The notes under the pieces are model-generated. The model had not been told where the DNA came from. It ran no database searches and saw nothing but the letters and a program-made list of their open reading frames with translations. 64,000 nucleotides of DNA. Source: DATBVX01 sp963810775 (GTDB lineage: Bacteria; Pseudomonadota; Gammaproteobacteria; Steroidobacterales; Steroidobacteraceae). The stretch spans positions 682,001 through 746,000 of the forward strand of contig CAWEOT010000015.1 in NCBI GenBank assembly GCA_963810775.1, written 5' to 3'. Positions 53,082-62,560 of this stretch are shown in pieces; positions within the stretch are counted from its first letter, which is position 1; the number at the start of each line of letters is the position of its first letter. The position numbers and the translations under genes were made by a program.

Positions 53082-54041
53082 TCAGTTGCCGGTGAACGCG
53101 CCGAATGTCTTGAGTCTCGTTTCGCGCGCGGCCAGCAGCTGTTCCACCGAAACCTGCTCAAGCTCGCTGAGATGGCGCAGCAACGCGCTCTTCACGCTCT
53201 CGGCGGTCGCCGCCGGGTCGCGATGCGCTCCGCCCAACGGCTCACGCACTACCTCATCTACGAGATTCAACTTGCTCAGCCGCTCCGCGGTAAGTCCCAT
53301 CGCCTCGGCTGCCAACTCCTTCTTGTCGGCGCTCTTCCACAGGATGGAGGCGCAGCCCTCGGGGGAAATCACGGAGTAGATGCTGTACTGGAGCATCAAC
53401 AGGCGATCGCACACTCCAATCGCCAATGCGCCTCCCGAGCCGCCTTCGCCGATCACGATGCTCACGATTGGAATCTCGAGCGTGCTCATCGCAAAGAGAT
53501 TGCGTGCGATCGCCTCACTCTGACCGCGCTCTTCGGAACCAACCCCGGGATAGGCGCCTGGCGTGTCGATCAGCGTCACCAATGGCAGGCGAAAGCGCTC
53601 CGCAAGCTGCATGAGTCGCAACGCCTTGCGGTAGCCTTCGGGCTTCGGCATGCCGTAGTTGCGCCGCACGCGCTCCTTGGTGTCACGTCCTTTTTGGTGG
53701 CCGATCACCATCACTGCGCGCCCATCCAGGCGTGCGGGTCCGCCCACTACGGCGAGGTCGTCGCCATACATGCGATCCCCATGCAGCTCCTGAAAATCCG
53801 TGAATACCTGCCCGATGTGATCGAGCGCATATGGTCGCTGCGGATGCCGCGCGAGCTGCGTAATCTGCCACGGCGTGAGATTCGCGAAGATGCTGGTAGT
53901 CAGCGCGCGGCTTTTCGCCTTCAGGCGCGCGATTTCCTCACCGATGTTGATCTCGGTGTCGGAACCCAGGAATTTGAGCTCGTCGATCTTGGCCTCGAGC
54001 TCGGCGATCGGCTGTTCGAAGTCGAGGAAGTTCAGGTCCAT
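53082..54041 (-). CDS. accA: Acetyl-CoA carboxylase carboxyltransferase subunit alpha
   Basis: With AccD it forms the carboxyltransferase that makes malonyl-CoA. It has 319 residues: MDLNFLDFEQPIAELEAKI, FQELHGDRMYGDDLAVVGG and GEGGSGGALAIGVCDRLLML. The start is ATG 54041. It lies downstream of dnaE, separated by a gap with a large inverted repeat. Confidence 0.97.
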   Translation of the reverse strand: MDLNFLDFEQPIAELEAKIDELKFLGSDTEINIGEEIARLKAKSRALTTSIFANLTPWQITQLARHPQRPYALDHIGQVFTDFQELHGDRMYGDDLAVVGGPARLDGRAVMVIGHQKGRDTKERVRRNYGMPKPEGYRKALRLMQLAERFRLPLVTLIDTPGAYPGVGSEERGQSEAIARNLFAMSTLEIPIVSIVIGEGGSGGALAIGVCDRLLMLQYSIYSVISPEGCASILWKSADKKELAAEAMGLTAERLSKLNLVDEVVREPLGGAHRDPAATAESVKSALLRHLSELEQVSVEQLLAARETRLKTFGAFTGN

Positions 54042-54104
54042 GGGCGGGCCATGCTAGCGAACGCGCCGGCCCATTGCACGGTGGTAGCTACGCCGTGATC
54101 GAAC

Positions 54105-54229
54105 CCGGACATTGGGTGGGGGCTTGTGCCAAGCCGGGCGGGCAATGTTCGCGGGGATACATTCGCGGATGGCATCGTCAGCGCGCATGATCAGCCCGGA
54201 CTTGGCACAACCCCCCACCCAATGCCCGG
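54105..54229. repeat. Imperfect inverted repeat between dnaE and accA
   Basis: The arms 54105-54139 and 54194-54229 are reverse complements over about 35 bases with a handful of differences: both contain CATTGGGTGGGGG, then TTGTGCCAAG, then CCGGGC. The loop is 54 bases. The arms are unrelated to those at 41210-41376. On the minus strand it would form a strong hairpin in the dnaE-accA RNA, but no T run follows, so an intrinsic terminator is not clear. It could be a REPIN-like or MITE-like element. Confidence 0.78.
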
Positions 54230-54242
54230 CTTCTCCCGGTCG

Positions 54243-57200
54243 TCAGTTGACGCTGCGGCCGATACTGCTGCCGCCGTCGTCGCCGGCGCCGCGTGCTCCA
54301 TACACCACGCGCAGGTTTTCCGTTCCGACGAAGCGCTTCAGCTGCTCGATGAGTTCCTGCGTAGGACGCACCAGCCATTGTTCGTCGAGCACCAGTGCCG
54401 CACTCGCGCCCGCGCCGCGATAACCAATCTGGATGCTGCAATTGCCGCCAACGTAGGGCTTGAGGATATCGATCAGGCACCGCACCTGATCGCTGCCATC
54501 GACTCCGGCCGGCCACTGCAAGATCAGTCGCCGCGCCTGCTGCTCGCGTGCTTTGTCGATGTCGAGCAGCCGCTTTGCGTTGAGACGCCAGCCCTCGCTG
54601 AATTCATCGAACCGCATCTGACCTTCGATGAGCAGGATCGCATCCTTGGCGATGATGTCCCGGTGCTGCTGATAGATTTCCTCGTAGAGCATTACTTCGA
54701 TTCTTCCGCTGCGATCATCGAGCACCAGCGTGACGCGGTTAGCACGCCTGCGCACTTCGAGTACCAGGCCAGCGACGGTGACATTGCGCCCCGGTTGCCA
54801 TCTGCCGCCCTCTCCTGCGCCAACCGGCCGACCGCTCGCGAGATCCCCCAGGCGTCCGCTGGTGAGGAAACTCAATTCCGCCTCGTATTGCACTATCGGG
54901 TGACCAGTGAGGTACAGACCGAGTGTGTCTCGTTCGCCAGCAAGGCGCGTGGCTTCTGGCCATTCCGGCAACTCGAACTCGCGGGCCGAATCCGGAGCCG
55001 GGCCCGCCGCCAGCCCGAACAGATCGTCCTGACCCACGGCCTGCGCGCGGGTGGTCTGCTCGCCCATGTGCATTGCCGCGCCGAGGCGGCTCATCAGCGT
55101 ATTGCGCGTGTGCGCGAGGGAATCAAGGCAGCCGGAGCGGATCAGCGCTTCCAGCACACGCTTGTTCACGCGATTGAGGTCAAGCCGCCGGCACACGTTC
55201 TCGATGCTCGTGAATGGTCCGCGTGTGCTGCGTTCCGCCATGAGAGCCTCAACCGCCGACTGCCCCACACCCTTCACCGCCCCCAGCCCATAGCGGATGC
55301 TGTGAGCGCCGCTCACAGTAAAGTCATACTGAGACGAATTGATATCCGGTGGCTCGACCTTGAGTCCGAGGCTCACGCACTCGTCGATCAGCGCCACGAC
55401 CTTGTCAGTGCGATCCATGTCCGCCGACAGCACCGCAGCCATGAACTGCGCCGGGTAGTGCGCTTTGAGCCACGCAGTTTGATAGGACAGAAGCGCGTAC
55501 GCGGCCGAATGCGACTTGTTGAAGCCGTAGCCCGCAAACTTCTCCATCAGGTCGAAGATATGGCGGGCCCGAGGTTCGGGAACGCCGCGTTGCACGGCCC
55601 CTTCGGTGAACACCGAACGCTGCTTTGCCATTTCTTCGGGCTTCTTCTTGCCCATCGCACGGCGCAGGAGATCGGCGCCTCCAAGGGTGTACCCCGCCAG
55701 TACCTGCGCGATCTGCATCACCTGCTCCTGATACAGGATCACGCCGTACGTGCCGGCGAGCACGGGCTTGAGATCCGGATGCAGATAATCGATCGGCTGA
55801 TCGGTGCGTCCGTGCTTGCGCGCAATGAAGTCATCGACCATTCCAGATTGCAGCGGTCCAGGACGGAACAGGGCGACCAGCGCAACGATGTCTTCGAAAC
55901 GATCGGGCTGCAGGCGCCGAATCAGATCCTTCATACCGCGCGATTCGAGTTGAAAGATCGCGTTGGTGCGACAACTCTTCAGCAGCGTGAAGGTGGCGGG
56001 GTCGTCCATGGGCAGCAAGGCGATGTCGAGCAGCGCCTCGTTCGTCGCCTGGCGCTGCGCATTGATGGCCTTGACGGTCCAATCGATGATGGTGAGCGTA
56101 CGCAGACCGAGAAAGTCGAATTTCACCAGGCCAGCGGCCTCCACATCATCCTTGTCGAACTGCGTCACGACGCTGTGCGAGCCCTCTTCGCAGAACAGCG
56201 GGGTGAAATCAGTGAGCATTGACGGCGCGATCACCACTCCGCCCGCGTGCGTGCCTGCGTTGCGGGTCAACCCCTCAAGGGAGCGCGCCATGTCGATGAG
56301 GCTGCGGACTTCCTCTTCCGCGTCATACAGTCGCTTGAGCTCCTGCTCATCCTGCAGCGCCTTGTCGAGCGTGATGCCGAGCTCGAAGGGAATAAGCTTG
56401 GCGATGCGATCGACGTACCCATAGCTCATACCCTGCACACGGCCGACATCACGCACCACGGCTTTGGCGGCCATGGTTCCGTAGGTGATGATCTGCGACA
56501 CGCGGTCGCGCCCGTATTTCTCGGCCACGTAGTCGATGACCCGATCGCGACCTTGCATGCAGAAATCGATGTCGAAGTCCGGCATCGATACGCGCTCGGG
56601 ATTCAGGAAGCGCTCGAACAGCAGATCGTGCTCCAGCGGATCGAGATCGGTAATGCCGATGCTCCACGCTACCAGCGATCCGGCGCCCGAGCCGCGGCCG
56701 GGGCCGACCGGAATCCCGTTCTCACGCGCCCAGCGGATGAAATCGGCGACGATGAGAAAGTATCCGGCGAAACCCATGCTGCAGATGGTGTCGAGCTCCG
56801 ACGTAAGGCGCTGCTGGTACACGGTCTGGTCACGAGCCGCGCTGGCGGGAGCATTGACGAGCCCCGCCAGCCTCTTCTCCAGTCCATCGCGCGCTTGTCC
56901 ACGCAGATAGTCGGCTGCCGTGATGCCGTCCGGTACCGGGTACTCCGGAAGTCGTGATTCACCCAGCTTCAACTCCAGGCTGCAGCGGCGTGCAATTTCC
57001 ACCGAATTCTCGAGCGCTTCCGGCAGGTCCGCGAACAGCTCGGCCATCTCCGCCGGCGATCGCAGATACTGCTGCTCTGTATAGCGGCGCTGACGACCCC
57101 GATCGGCCAGCAGGCGACCCTCCTGAATGCAGACACGCGCCTCGTGAGATTCGAAGTCCTGGGGCCGTACGAAACGCACGTCATTGGTCGCGACGATCGG

Positions 57201-57779
57201 CGTCGCACACTCCGCCACGAGGCGCAGCACCGCATCCAGGTATTCCTCTTCGTTGGGGCGCCCGAGTCTCTGTACCTCGACATAGAAGCGATTGTCGAAG
57301 AGCTCGAGCCAGCGCCCGAGGAACCGGCGCGCCTCCTCCCGACGATTTCCGAGGAGCGCACGACCTACATCACCGTCCTGCCCCCCGGAAAGTGCAATCA
57401 AGCCCGCCGTGCTTGAGGCTGTGAGCCAGTTACGGTCGACCAGTGGCACGCCGCGTCGTTGCCCTTCCAGGTATGCACGGGTTATGAGCTGCGTAAGATT
57501 GCGATAGCCGGCCAGATTCTGACTCAGCAGCGTCAAGCGCGCGGGTTCCTGTCGCTCGGCCGCGTCGCGCAGGCGCACATCGACACCGACGATGGGCTTT
57601 AGCCCTCTCGCCTGAGCGCCCCGATAGAACTTCACCATGGCGAATAGATTCGTTTCGTCGGTTAGCGCGATGGCCGGCATCCCCGCACGAGCGACCGCAT
57701 CGATGAGCTCCGGCACGCGCACCACGCTGTCGAGGAGCGAGTACTCGGTGTGAACGCGCAGGTGGACGAACTGGCTCAT
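54243..57779 (-). CDS. dnaE: DNA polymerase III subunit alpha
   Basis: Replicative polymerase. It has 1178 residues: an N-terminal PHP domain (FVHLRVHTEYSLLDS), the polymerase core with catalytic PDFDIDF (about 400), AGTHAGGVVIA, a helix-hairpin-helix region and a C-terminal OB fold (NVTVAGLVLEVRRRANRVTLV). ATG 57779 overlaps the rnhB stop as ATGA; the longer open frame upstream is inside rnhB. This is DnaE1-type, not the error-prone ImuC form, judging by length and context. Confidence 0.97.
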   Translation of the reverse strand: MSQFVHLRVHTEYSLLDSVVRVPELIDAVARAGMPAIALTDETNLFAMVKFYRGAQARGLKPIVGVDVRLRDAAERQEPARLTLLSQNLAGYRNLTQLITRAYLEGQRRGVPLVDRNWLTASSTAGLIALSGGQDGDVGRALLGNRREEARRFLGRWLELFDNRFYVEVQRLGRPNEEEYLDAVLRLVAECATPIVATNDVRFVRPQDFESHEARVCIQEGRLLADRGRQRRYTEQQYLRSPAEMAELFADLPEALENSVEIARRCSLELKLGESRLPEYPVPDGITAADYLRGQARDGLEKRLAGLVNAPASAARDQTVYQQRLTSELDTICSMGFAGYFLIVADFIRWARENGIPVGPGRGSGAGSLVAWSIGITDLDPLEHDLLFERFLNPERVSMPDFDIDFCMQGRDRVIDYVAEKYGRDRVSQIITYGTMAAKAVVRDVGRVQGMSYGYVDRIAKLIPFELGITLDKALQDEQELKRLYDAEEEVRSLIDMARSLEGLTRNAGTHAGGVVIAPSMLTDFTPLFCEEGSHSVVTQFDKDDVEAAGLVKFDFLGLRTLTIIDWTVKAINAQRQATNEALLDIALLPMDDPATFTLLKSCRTNAIFQLESRGMKDLIRRLQPDRFEDIVALVALFRPGPLQSGMVDDFIARKHGRTDQPIDYLHPDLKPVLAGTYGVILYQEQVMQIAQVLAGYTLGGADLLRRAMGKKKPEEMAKQRSVFTEGAVQRGVPEPRARHIFDLMEKFAGYGFNKSHSAAYALLSYQTAWLKAHYPAQFMAAVLSADMDRTDKVVALIDECVSLGLKVEPPDINSSQYDFTVSGAHSIRYGLGAVKGVGQSAVEALMAERSTRGPFTSIENVCRRLDLNRVNKRVLEALIRSGCLDSLAHTRNTLMSRLGAAMHMGEQTTRAQAVGQDDLFGLAAGPAPDSAREFELPEWPEATRLAGERDTLGLYLTGHPIVQYEAELSFLTSGRLGDLASGRPVGAGEGGRWQPGRNVTVAGLVLEVRRRANRVTLVLDDRSGRIEVMLYEEIYQQHRDIIAKDAILLIEGQMRFDEFSEGWRLNAKRLLDIDKAREQQARRLILQWPAGVDGSDQVRCLIDILKPYVGGNCSIQIGYRGAGASAALVLDEQWLVRPTQELIEQLKRFVGTENLRVVYGARGAGDDGGSSIGRSVN

Positions 57780-58486
57780 GGGAGGATCAGCAGTTGGACG
57801 GGCGCGATTGTAGCTGGCTGCACCGCCTCTGCGCCCCCGACTTCTGACTGGTACTCCTCGAATTCCCATCCAGTCATTTCCTTGACTGGCATGAATGAGC
57901 GACGATGCAGCGGACAGGCCCCATGGCACTCGAGCGCGGCGAGATGCTCCGGAGTCGCATAGCCCTTGTGCGATGCGAAGCCGTAGTCCGGCCAGATCTC
58001 ATGGAACGAGCGCATCCATGCATCTCTGTAGGTCTTGGCCAGAATCGAGGCCGCGCTTATGGCGGGAACGAGCGCATCGCCCTGGATGATCGGGACAGCA
58101 GGACACGCGAACGCCAGGCCATCAAGCGATGGGCAGCGATCCCCGTCGATCCGCACCTCATCGGGCGCGATCCTCAAACCGAGCAATGCCCGGCGCATCG
58201 CGAGCAATGTGGCCTGCAGGATATTGAGCGTGTCGACTTCCTCGCGGTCGGCCCAGGCCACCGACCACGCGAGTGACCGCTCCCTGATCTTCACCGCGAG
58301 CTTTTCGCGTACCTTTGGTTCCAGCACCTTCGAATCCGCCAGTCCGCGGATTGGTCTGCGCCGGTCAAGAATGACTGCGGCAGCGACGACCGGTCCGGCC
58401 AGCGGACCGCGCCCGGCTTCATCCACACCAGCCAATCGGCAGGGGTCGGGGAAAGGCAGTCGTGCCTGCTTGCGTCGCCGCTTCAT
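57776..58486 (-). CDS. rnhB: Ribonuclease HII
   Basis: It cuts RNA in RNA-DNA hybrids and single ribonucleotides in DNA. It has 236 residues: GVDEAGRGPLAGPVVAAAV holds catalytic Asp and Glu, then LADSKVLEPKVREKLA, IDGDRCPSL and ISAASILAKTYRD. ATG 58486 shares an A with the lpxB stop (TGATG). The C-terminus is about 30 residues longer than in E. coli, ending in a hydrophobic stretch. Confidence 0.95.
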   Translation of the reverse strand: MKRRRKQARLPFPDPCRLAGVDEAGRGPLAGPVVAAAVILDRRRPIRGLADSKVLEPKVREKLAVKIRERSLAWSVAWADREEVDTLNILQATLLAMRRALLGLRIAPDEVRIDGDRCPSLDGLAFACPAVPIIQGDALVPAISAASILAKTYRDAWMRSFHEIWPDYGFASHKGYATPEHLAALECHGACPLHRRSFMPVKEMTGWEFEEYQSEVGGAEAVQPATIAPVQLLILP

Positions 58487-59640
58487 CAAGTGGCCACCGC
58501 GCTATTAGCGAGCAGCGCGAGAATCGCGTCTGCAGCGCGATCGCTCGCATTGCGCTCGAGCTGCCGATGGATGGCACTGAACACGCGCTGCTGCCGTTCG
58601 CGCAACGCCGTGTCATCGAGTTCGCGCAACAGCTCGGCGCCGAGCGTCTCGGGGCTCACCTGTTCCTGAAAGAGCTCCGGTACAATTCGCTCGCCGGCCA
58701 GCAAGTTGGGCTGGGAAAAGAATGGTGCCTTCATTAAATTGAAGGTTCGCAACAGCCAGGCCGTCAGCCCGCCGAGACGATACGCCACCACCATCGGCCT
58801 CCTGGTGAGCAGCGTTTCAAGTGTCGCCGTGCCGGAAGCGACCAGCACCACATCCGCCGCTGCCAGCGCGAGATGCGAGTTGCCATCGAGCACGCGAACC
58901 TCGGTACCCGTGGCATGCCTTTCCAGCGCCCGGGCGAAGATTGCCCGCACGGCTTCATTCGCCATCGGCGCAACGAACTGCAGCTCCGGCCGACGATTCG
59001 CAAGCCAACCAATCGTGCCTGCAAAGTCATCACCCAGGCGACTCACTTCGCCAACGCGGCTCCCGGGAAGCACGGCCACGGTTGGGCGCTCCTCCGGCAG
59101 GCCAAGCTCGCGGCGGGCGGCGCGAGGGTCAGTGTCTTCGCGAATCACATCGGCGAGCGGATGCCCGACGAACTCGGCGCGAATGCCGGCCCGCTTGTAG
59201 AACTGCTCTTCAAACGGCAGCAGGCAGAGCACCAGATCTACGGCCGCGCCTATGCCGCGCACGCGCCCCTGGCGCCACGCCCACACCTGTGGACTCACGT
59301 ATTGCACGGTACGAAGCCCCGCAGCTCGCAGATCGCGTGCCAGCCCAAGATTGAATTCCGGCGCATCGATCCCGATGAACACATCCGGACGCTCCGTCAG
59401 CAATCGCTCGCGCAGATGTCTGCGCATCTTCAACAGCCGCGGCAGGTGACTCAGCACCTCGAAGAGTCCCATGACCGCGAGCGCTTCGGAAGGCAGCCAG
59501 GCTTCGCAGCCCTCCGCCTGCATCTTCGGACCAGCGACGCCGAAGAATTGCGCCGACGGAATGCGTGTACGCATTGAGCGGATCAACGCTGCGCCGAGCT
59601 GGTCTCCCGACGCCTCACCAGCGACGAGGGCGAAGCGCAA
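58486..59640 (-). CDS. lpxB: Lipid-A-disaccharide synthase
   Basis: GT19 glycosyltransferase joining UDP-diacylglucosamine and lipid X. It has 384 residues: LVAGEASGDQLGAALI at the N-terminus, GIDAPEFNLGLA, YVSPQVWAWRQGR and VASGTATLETLLTRRPMVVAYR. The start is ATG 59640, four bases after lpxA. Confidence 0.97.
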   Translation of the reverse strand: MRFALVAGEASGDQLGAALIRSMRTRIPSAQFFGVAGPKMQAEGCEAWLPSEALAVMGLFEVLSHLPRLLKMRRHLRERLLTERPDVFIGIDAPEFNLGLARDLRAAGLRTVQYVSPQVWAWRQGRVRGIGAAVDLVLCLLPFEEQFYKRAGIRAEFVGHPLADVIREDTDPRAARRELGLPEERPTVAVLPGSRVGEVSRLGDDFAGTIGWLANRRPELQFVAPMANEAVRAIFARALERHATGTEVRVLDGNSHLALAAADVVLVASGTATLETLLTRRPMVVAYRLGGLTAWLLRTFNLMKAPFFSQPNLLAGERIVPELFQEQVSPETLGAELLRELDDTALRERQQRVFSAIHRQLERNASDRAADAILALLANSAVAT

Positions 59641-59644
59641 AGCC

Positions 59645-60415
59645 CTACCTCACGATACTGCGCGTAGTCTGTCCCAGAAAATCGACAAAGATCTTCAGCT
59701 CCGGCTGAGTCGGCACGAGTGCCTGAAGTTGCTGCAACGCCTCCGCGAGCTTGAGTCCCGAGCGATACAGTACTCGATACGCGTTGCGCAGATTGCGGAT
59801 CTGCTCCGGCGTAAAACCCCGCCGCTTGAGGCCTTCGGCATTAATGCTATGCGGCTGCGCCGGCTGCCCGGTAACCATCAGGTATGGCGGCACGTCGCGC
59901 GTTACGGCCGTGTTGTTGGCGAGAAAGCAGTGCGCACCAACCTTGCAGAACTGATGGATCCCGGAGAACCCCGCCATGATCACCCAATCACCGAGCTCCA
60001 CGTGGCCGCCCAGCGTCGCAAAATTCGCGAGCACACAGTGATCGCCGATCTGACTGTCGTGCGCAACGTGTGTGTAGGCCATTAACCAGTTGTCACTGCC
60101 GATTCGCGTGACGCCGCCGCCGTGCGTAGTGCCGCGGTTGACCGTGCAGTACTCGCGAAACGTGTTGTGATCGCCGATCTCGAGGCGGGTCGGCTCGCCC
60201 TGGTACTTCTTGTCCTGCGGTGCATCGCCCAGCGAAGCGAACTGAAACACCTGGTTGTTGGAACCGAGGCGTGTCGGTCCCTTGATTACCGCGTGCGGCC
60301 CGATGCGACAGCCAGGACCGACGCTGACGTGCGCCCCGATGATGGCAAACGCACCGACCTCGACATCCGTGGCCAGTTCGGCCTGCGAATCGATTACAGC
60401 GCGCGGATCTATCAT
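59645..60415 (-). CDS. lpxA: UDP-N-acetylglucosamine acyltransferase LpxA
   Basis: First committed step of lipid A synthesis. It has 256 residues, a left-handed beta-helix of hexapeptide repeats (about 1-185) with the catalytic-His region YTHVAHDSQIGDHCVLAN, then a helical C-terminal domain with GLKRRGFTPEQIRNLRNAYR. ATG 60415 overlaps the fabZ stop as ATGA. Confidence 0.98.
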   Translation of the reverse strand: MIDPRAVIDSQAELATDVEVGAFAIIGAHVSVGPGCRIGPHAVIKGPTRLGSNNQVFQFASLGDAPQDKKYQGEPTRLEIGDHNTFREYCTVNRGTTHGGGVTRIGSDNWLMAYTHVAHDSQIGDHCVLANFATLGGHVELGDWVIMAGFSGIHQFCKVGAHCFLANNTAVTRDVPPYLMVTGQPAQPHSINAEGLKRRGFTPEQIRNLRNAYRVLYRSGLKLAEALQQLQALVPTQPELKIFVDFLGQTTRSIVR

Positions 60416-60891
60416 GCCGGTGTGTCGGCCGCCGGTGCGACGCGCGCTTCGGGCGTCACCATCATTTCAGCCGATGCCACTTCCTCGCCGTCCACTTCAG
60501 CAACCGTCGCAAACTTCCAGATTCCCTTGAAGGCGCGGACCAGTTCCGCCTTCAATATCAGCTGGTCGCCGGGCTCCACCGGTTTGCGAAATCGCGCCTT
60601 GTCGATGCCGACGAAGAAAAAGCGCGAATGCTCATCGGGAAAGACGCCCGCAGTGCGAAACGCGAGTATTCCGGCGGCCTGAGCCAACGCCTCGATGATC
60701 ATGACGCCGGGCATGACCGGTCGGTGCGGGAAGTGCCCTGTGAAGAAGGGCTCGTTGTACGTCACGTTCTTCAGGGCACGGATGGTTTTTCCGGGCGTGC
60801 AGTCGAGCACGCGATCCACAAGCAGGAACGGATAGCGATGCGGCAGCTGCTTGAGGACTGCGTTGATGTCCATGTAGGCCGGCTCAGTCAT
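60412..60891 (-). CDS. fabZ: 3-hydroxyacyl-[acyl-carrier-protein] dehydratase FabZ
   Basis: It has 159 residues of hot-dog fold with catalytic His in LPHRYPFLLVDRV and Glu in GHFPHRPVMPGVMIIEALAQ. ATG 60891 is preceded by GAGGGCGAGG and overlaps the lpxD end by eight bases. It competes with LpxA for 3-hydroxyacyl-ACP, and the two are adjacent as usual. Confidence 0.98.
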   Translation of the reverse strand: MTEPAYMDINAVLKQLPHRYPFLLVDRVLDCTPGKTIRALKNVTYNEPFFTGHFPHRPVMPGVMIIEALAQAAGILAFRTAGVFPDEHSRFFFVGIDKARFRKPVEPGDQLILKAELVRAFKGIWKFATVAEVDGEEVASAEMMVTPEARVAPAADTPA

Positions 60892-61924
60892 CCTCGCCCT
60901 CTTTTGATGTGTTCAGTTTTCGACCGCCGAGCTGCTCGACACGGCGCACCAGCTCGTCGAGGTGGCGAAACCGCGCGCTGTTGCGCCGCCAGCGACGCGC
61001 CTCGTCGAAGGGCAGCCCCCCTGAGTACACGCCCGGCCGCGTGATCGACCGGCTCACCAAAGTCCGGCCGGTGATCACGACGCCATCGCAGATCTCGAGG
61101 TGACCGGCGATGCCGACCATACCTGCGATCATGCAATTGCGCCCAATAGTGGTACTCCCCGAGACACCGGTGCAGCCGGCGATCGCCGTATGCGCACCGA
61201 CGTGCACGTTGTGCCCGATCTGAATTTGATTGTCGAGCTTGACACCGTCATCGATGATGGTGTCTTCGATTGCGCCGCGATCTATCGTCGTGTTCGCGCC
61301 GATTTCTACGTCGTTGCCGATCCGCACGCCGCCGACCTGCGGTACCTTGAGCCACCGGCCCCGCTCAGGCGCGAGGCCGAAACCATCGGCGCCGATCACG
61401 ACACCGGGATGGATCAATGTGCGGGCTCCGATGTGAACCCCATGACAGAGCGTCACGTTGGCGGTCAGGCGACTGTCCGCCTCCACGCTGCTGTCGCGCA
61501 TGATCACGCAGCCAGCACCGAGTCGCACGCGCTCGCCAACTCGAACGCGCTCCTCGATCACGACGTTGGGTCCGATCGAGGCGCTCGGGTGGATCGAGGC
61601 ATCAGCGCTGATGCGCGCCGAGGAATCGATCCCGGCGGGATATTGCTGCTCCGGGTATAGGAGCGCCGCGATGCGCGCGTAGGTCGCATACGGGTCAGCT
61701 GCGATCAACGCAGCGACCGGACAGGCGTCCGCCAGTTTCTGCTCGAGAATCACTGCCCCGGCGCGCGTCTGCGCGAGGTGTCGGCGATAACGCGGATTGG
61801 CGAGAAACGTGATCGCATGCGAGTCCGCATTCTGCAGCGTCGCGACGCAATCAACCTGGGTCGCCGGATCTCCCTTGAGTTCGCATCCGAAGCGTACCGC
61901 CAGCTCGCCCAGGGATATTGCCAC
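60884..61924 (-). CDS. lpxD: UDP-3-O-(3-hydroxyacyl)glucosamine N-acyltransferase LpxD
   Basis: It has 346 residues: a UDP-binding N-terminal domain (about 1-100), a long hexapeptide beta-helix with the catalytic His in QIGHNVHVGAHTAIAGCTGVSG, and a C-terminal helix (DEARRWRRNSARFRHLDELVRRVEQL split across about 315-340). The start is ATG 61924, 21 bases after skp. Confidence 0.97.
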   Translation of the reverse strand: MAISLGELAVRFGCELKGDPATQVDCVATLQNADSHAITFLANPRYRRHLAQTRAGAVILEQKLADACPVAALIAADPYATYARIAALLYPEQQYPAGIDSSARISADASIHPSASIGPNVVIEERVRVGERVRLGAGCVIMRDSSVEADSRLTANVTLCHGVHIGARTLIHPGVVIGADGFGLAPERGRWLKVPQVGGVRIGNDVEIGANTTIDRGAIEDTIIDDGVKLDNQIQIGHNVHVGAHTAIAGCTGVSGSTTIGRNCMIAGMVGIAGHLEICDGVVITGRTLVSRSITRPGVYSGGLPFDEARRWRRNSARFRHLDELVRRVEQLGGRKLNTSKEGEDD

Positions 61925-61945
61925 GGTCGAGCTCAGCTCCTCAGC

Positions 61946-62548
61946 TCAGGGCTTTTTCTCCGCCGGCTTGGGCGCCGCCGGAGGCGCGGCTGCCGGCTTG
62001 GTGCCCGCGGGCGTGGCTGCCGGAGCGCTCTTGGAATGCGCCTGCAGATTGCTGAGCACCGCAGGCGTAATGTTGATGTTGTCCTTGGCGTATAGCACGC
62101 CGTCACCCACGACGAGGTCGAACCCCTGCGCTTTCGCATAGGTCTGGACTTCCTGCAACAAGGTCCGCTGCAGCTTCCCCAGTTCCTCGTTGCGGCGTAC
62201 GTTGAGGTCTTCCACGTACTCATTCTGCCGGCGCTGCAATTCGCGCTGCCCATCGCGCAGATCGCGTTCCGCCTTACCACGTTCGGCTTCCGACATCACG
62301 GCGCTGTCACGCGTAAGCTTGTCCTCGCGCGCCTTGAGTTCCTTCTGCTGGTTCTCGATCTCGCGCCGGCGCGGCATGAACTCATCCTGCAGCGCCTGCA
62401 TCGCACCCTTCGCCTGCGGCGATTCCTCGATGAGCTGCGGAACGCTCACCACCCCGATCTTGAGCTGCGCCTGCGCGGCGGGAACCGCTCCCCCCAGCAG
62501 CGCGACCACCGCCAGAGACTTCAACAACCAACGCTGTGTACCGATCAC
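61946..62548 (-). CDS. skp: OmpH/Skp-family periplasmic chaperone
   Basis: It keeps outer-membrane proteins soluble on their way to BamA. It has 200 residues from GTG 62548: a signal peptide (about 1-27, cut after AQA), LKIGVVSVPQLIEESPQAKGAM, a long charged coiled coil (about 60-140), and LVVGDGVLYAKDNINITPAVL. A 35-residue Ala/Pro/Lys tail at the C-terminus is extra compared with E. coli Skp (161 residues). It lies 12 bases after bamA. Confidence 0.94.
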   Translation of the reverse strand: MIGTQRWLLKSLAVVALLGGAVPAAQAQLKIGVVSVPQLIEESPQAKGAMQALQDEFMPRRREIENQQKELKAREDKLTRDSAVMSEAERGKAERDLRDGQRELQRRQNEYVEDLNVRRNEELGKLQRTLLQEVQTYAKAQGFDLVVGDGVLYAKDNINITPAVLSNLQAHSKSAPAATPAGTKPAAAPPAAPKPAEKKP

Positions 62549-62560
62549 TTATTTGTTTCC

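Noticed and set aside
54105..54229. Intrinsic terminator for dnaE
   Set aside because: The stem-loop is far longer than usual, has a 54-base loop and no T run on the dnaE strand, so I listed it as a repeat.
54126..56222. 698-codon open frame antisense to dnaE
   Set aside because: Same shadow effect; the minus strand is unmistakable DnaE with all motifs.
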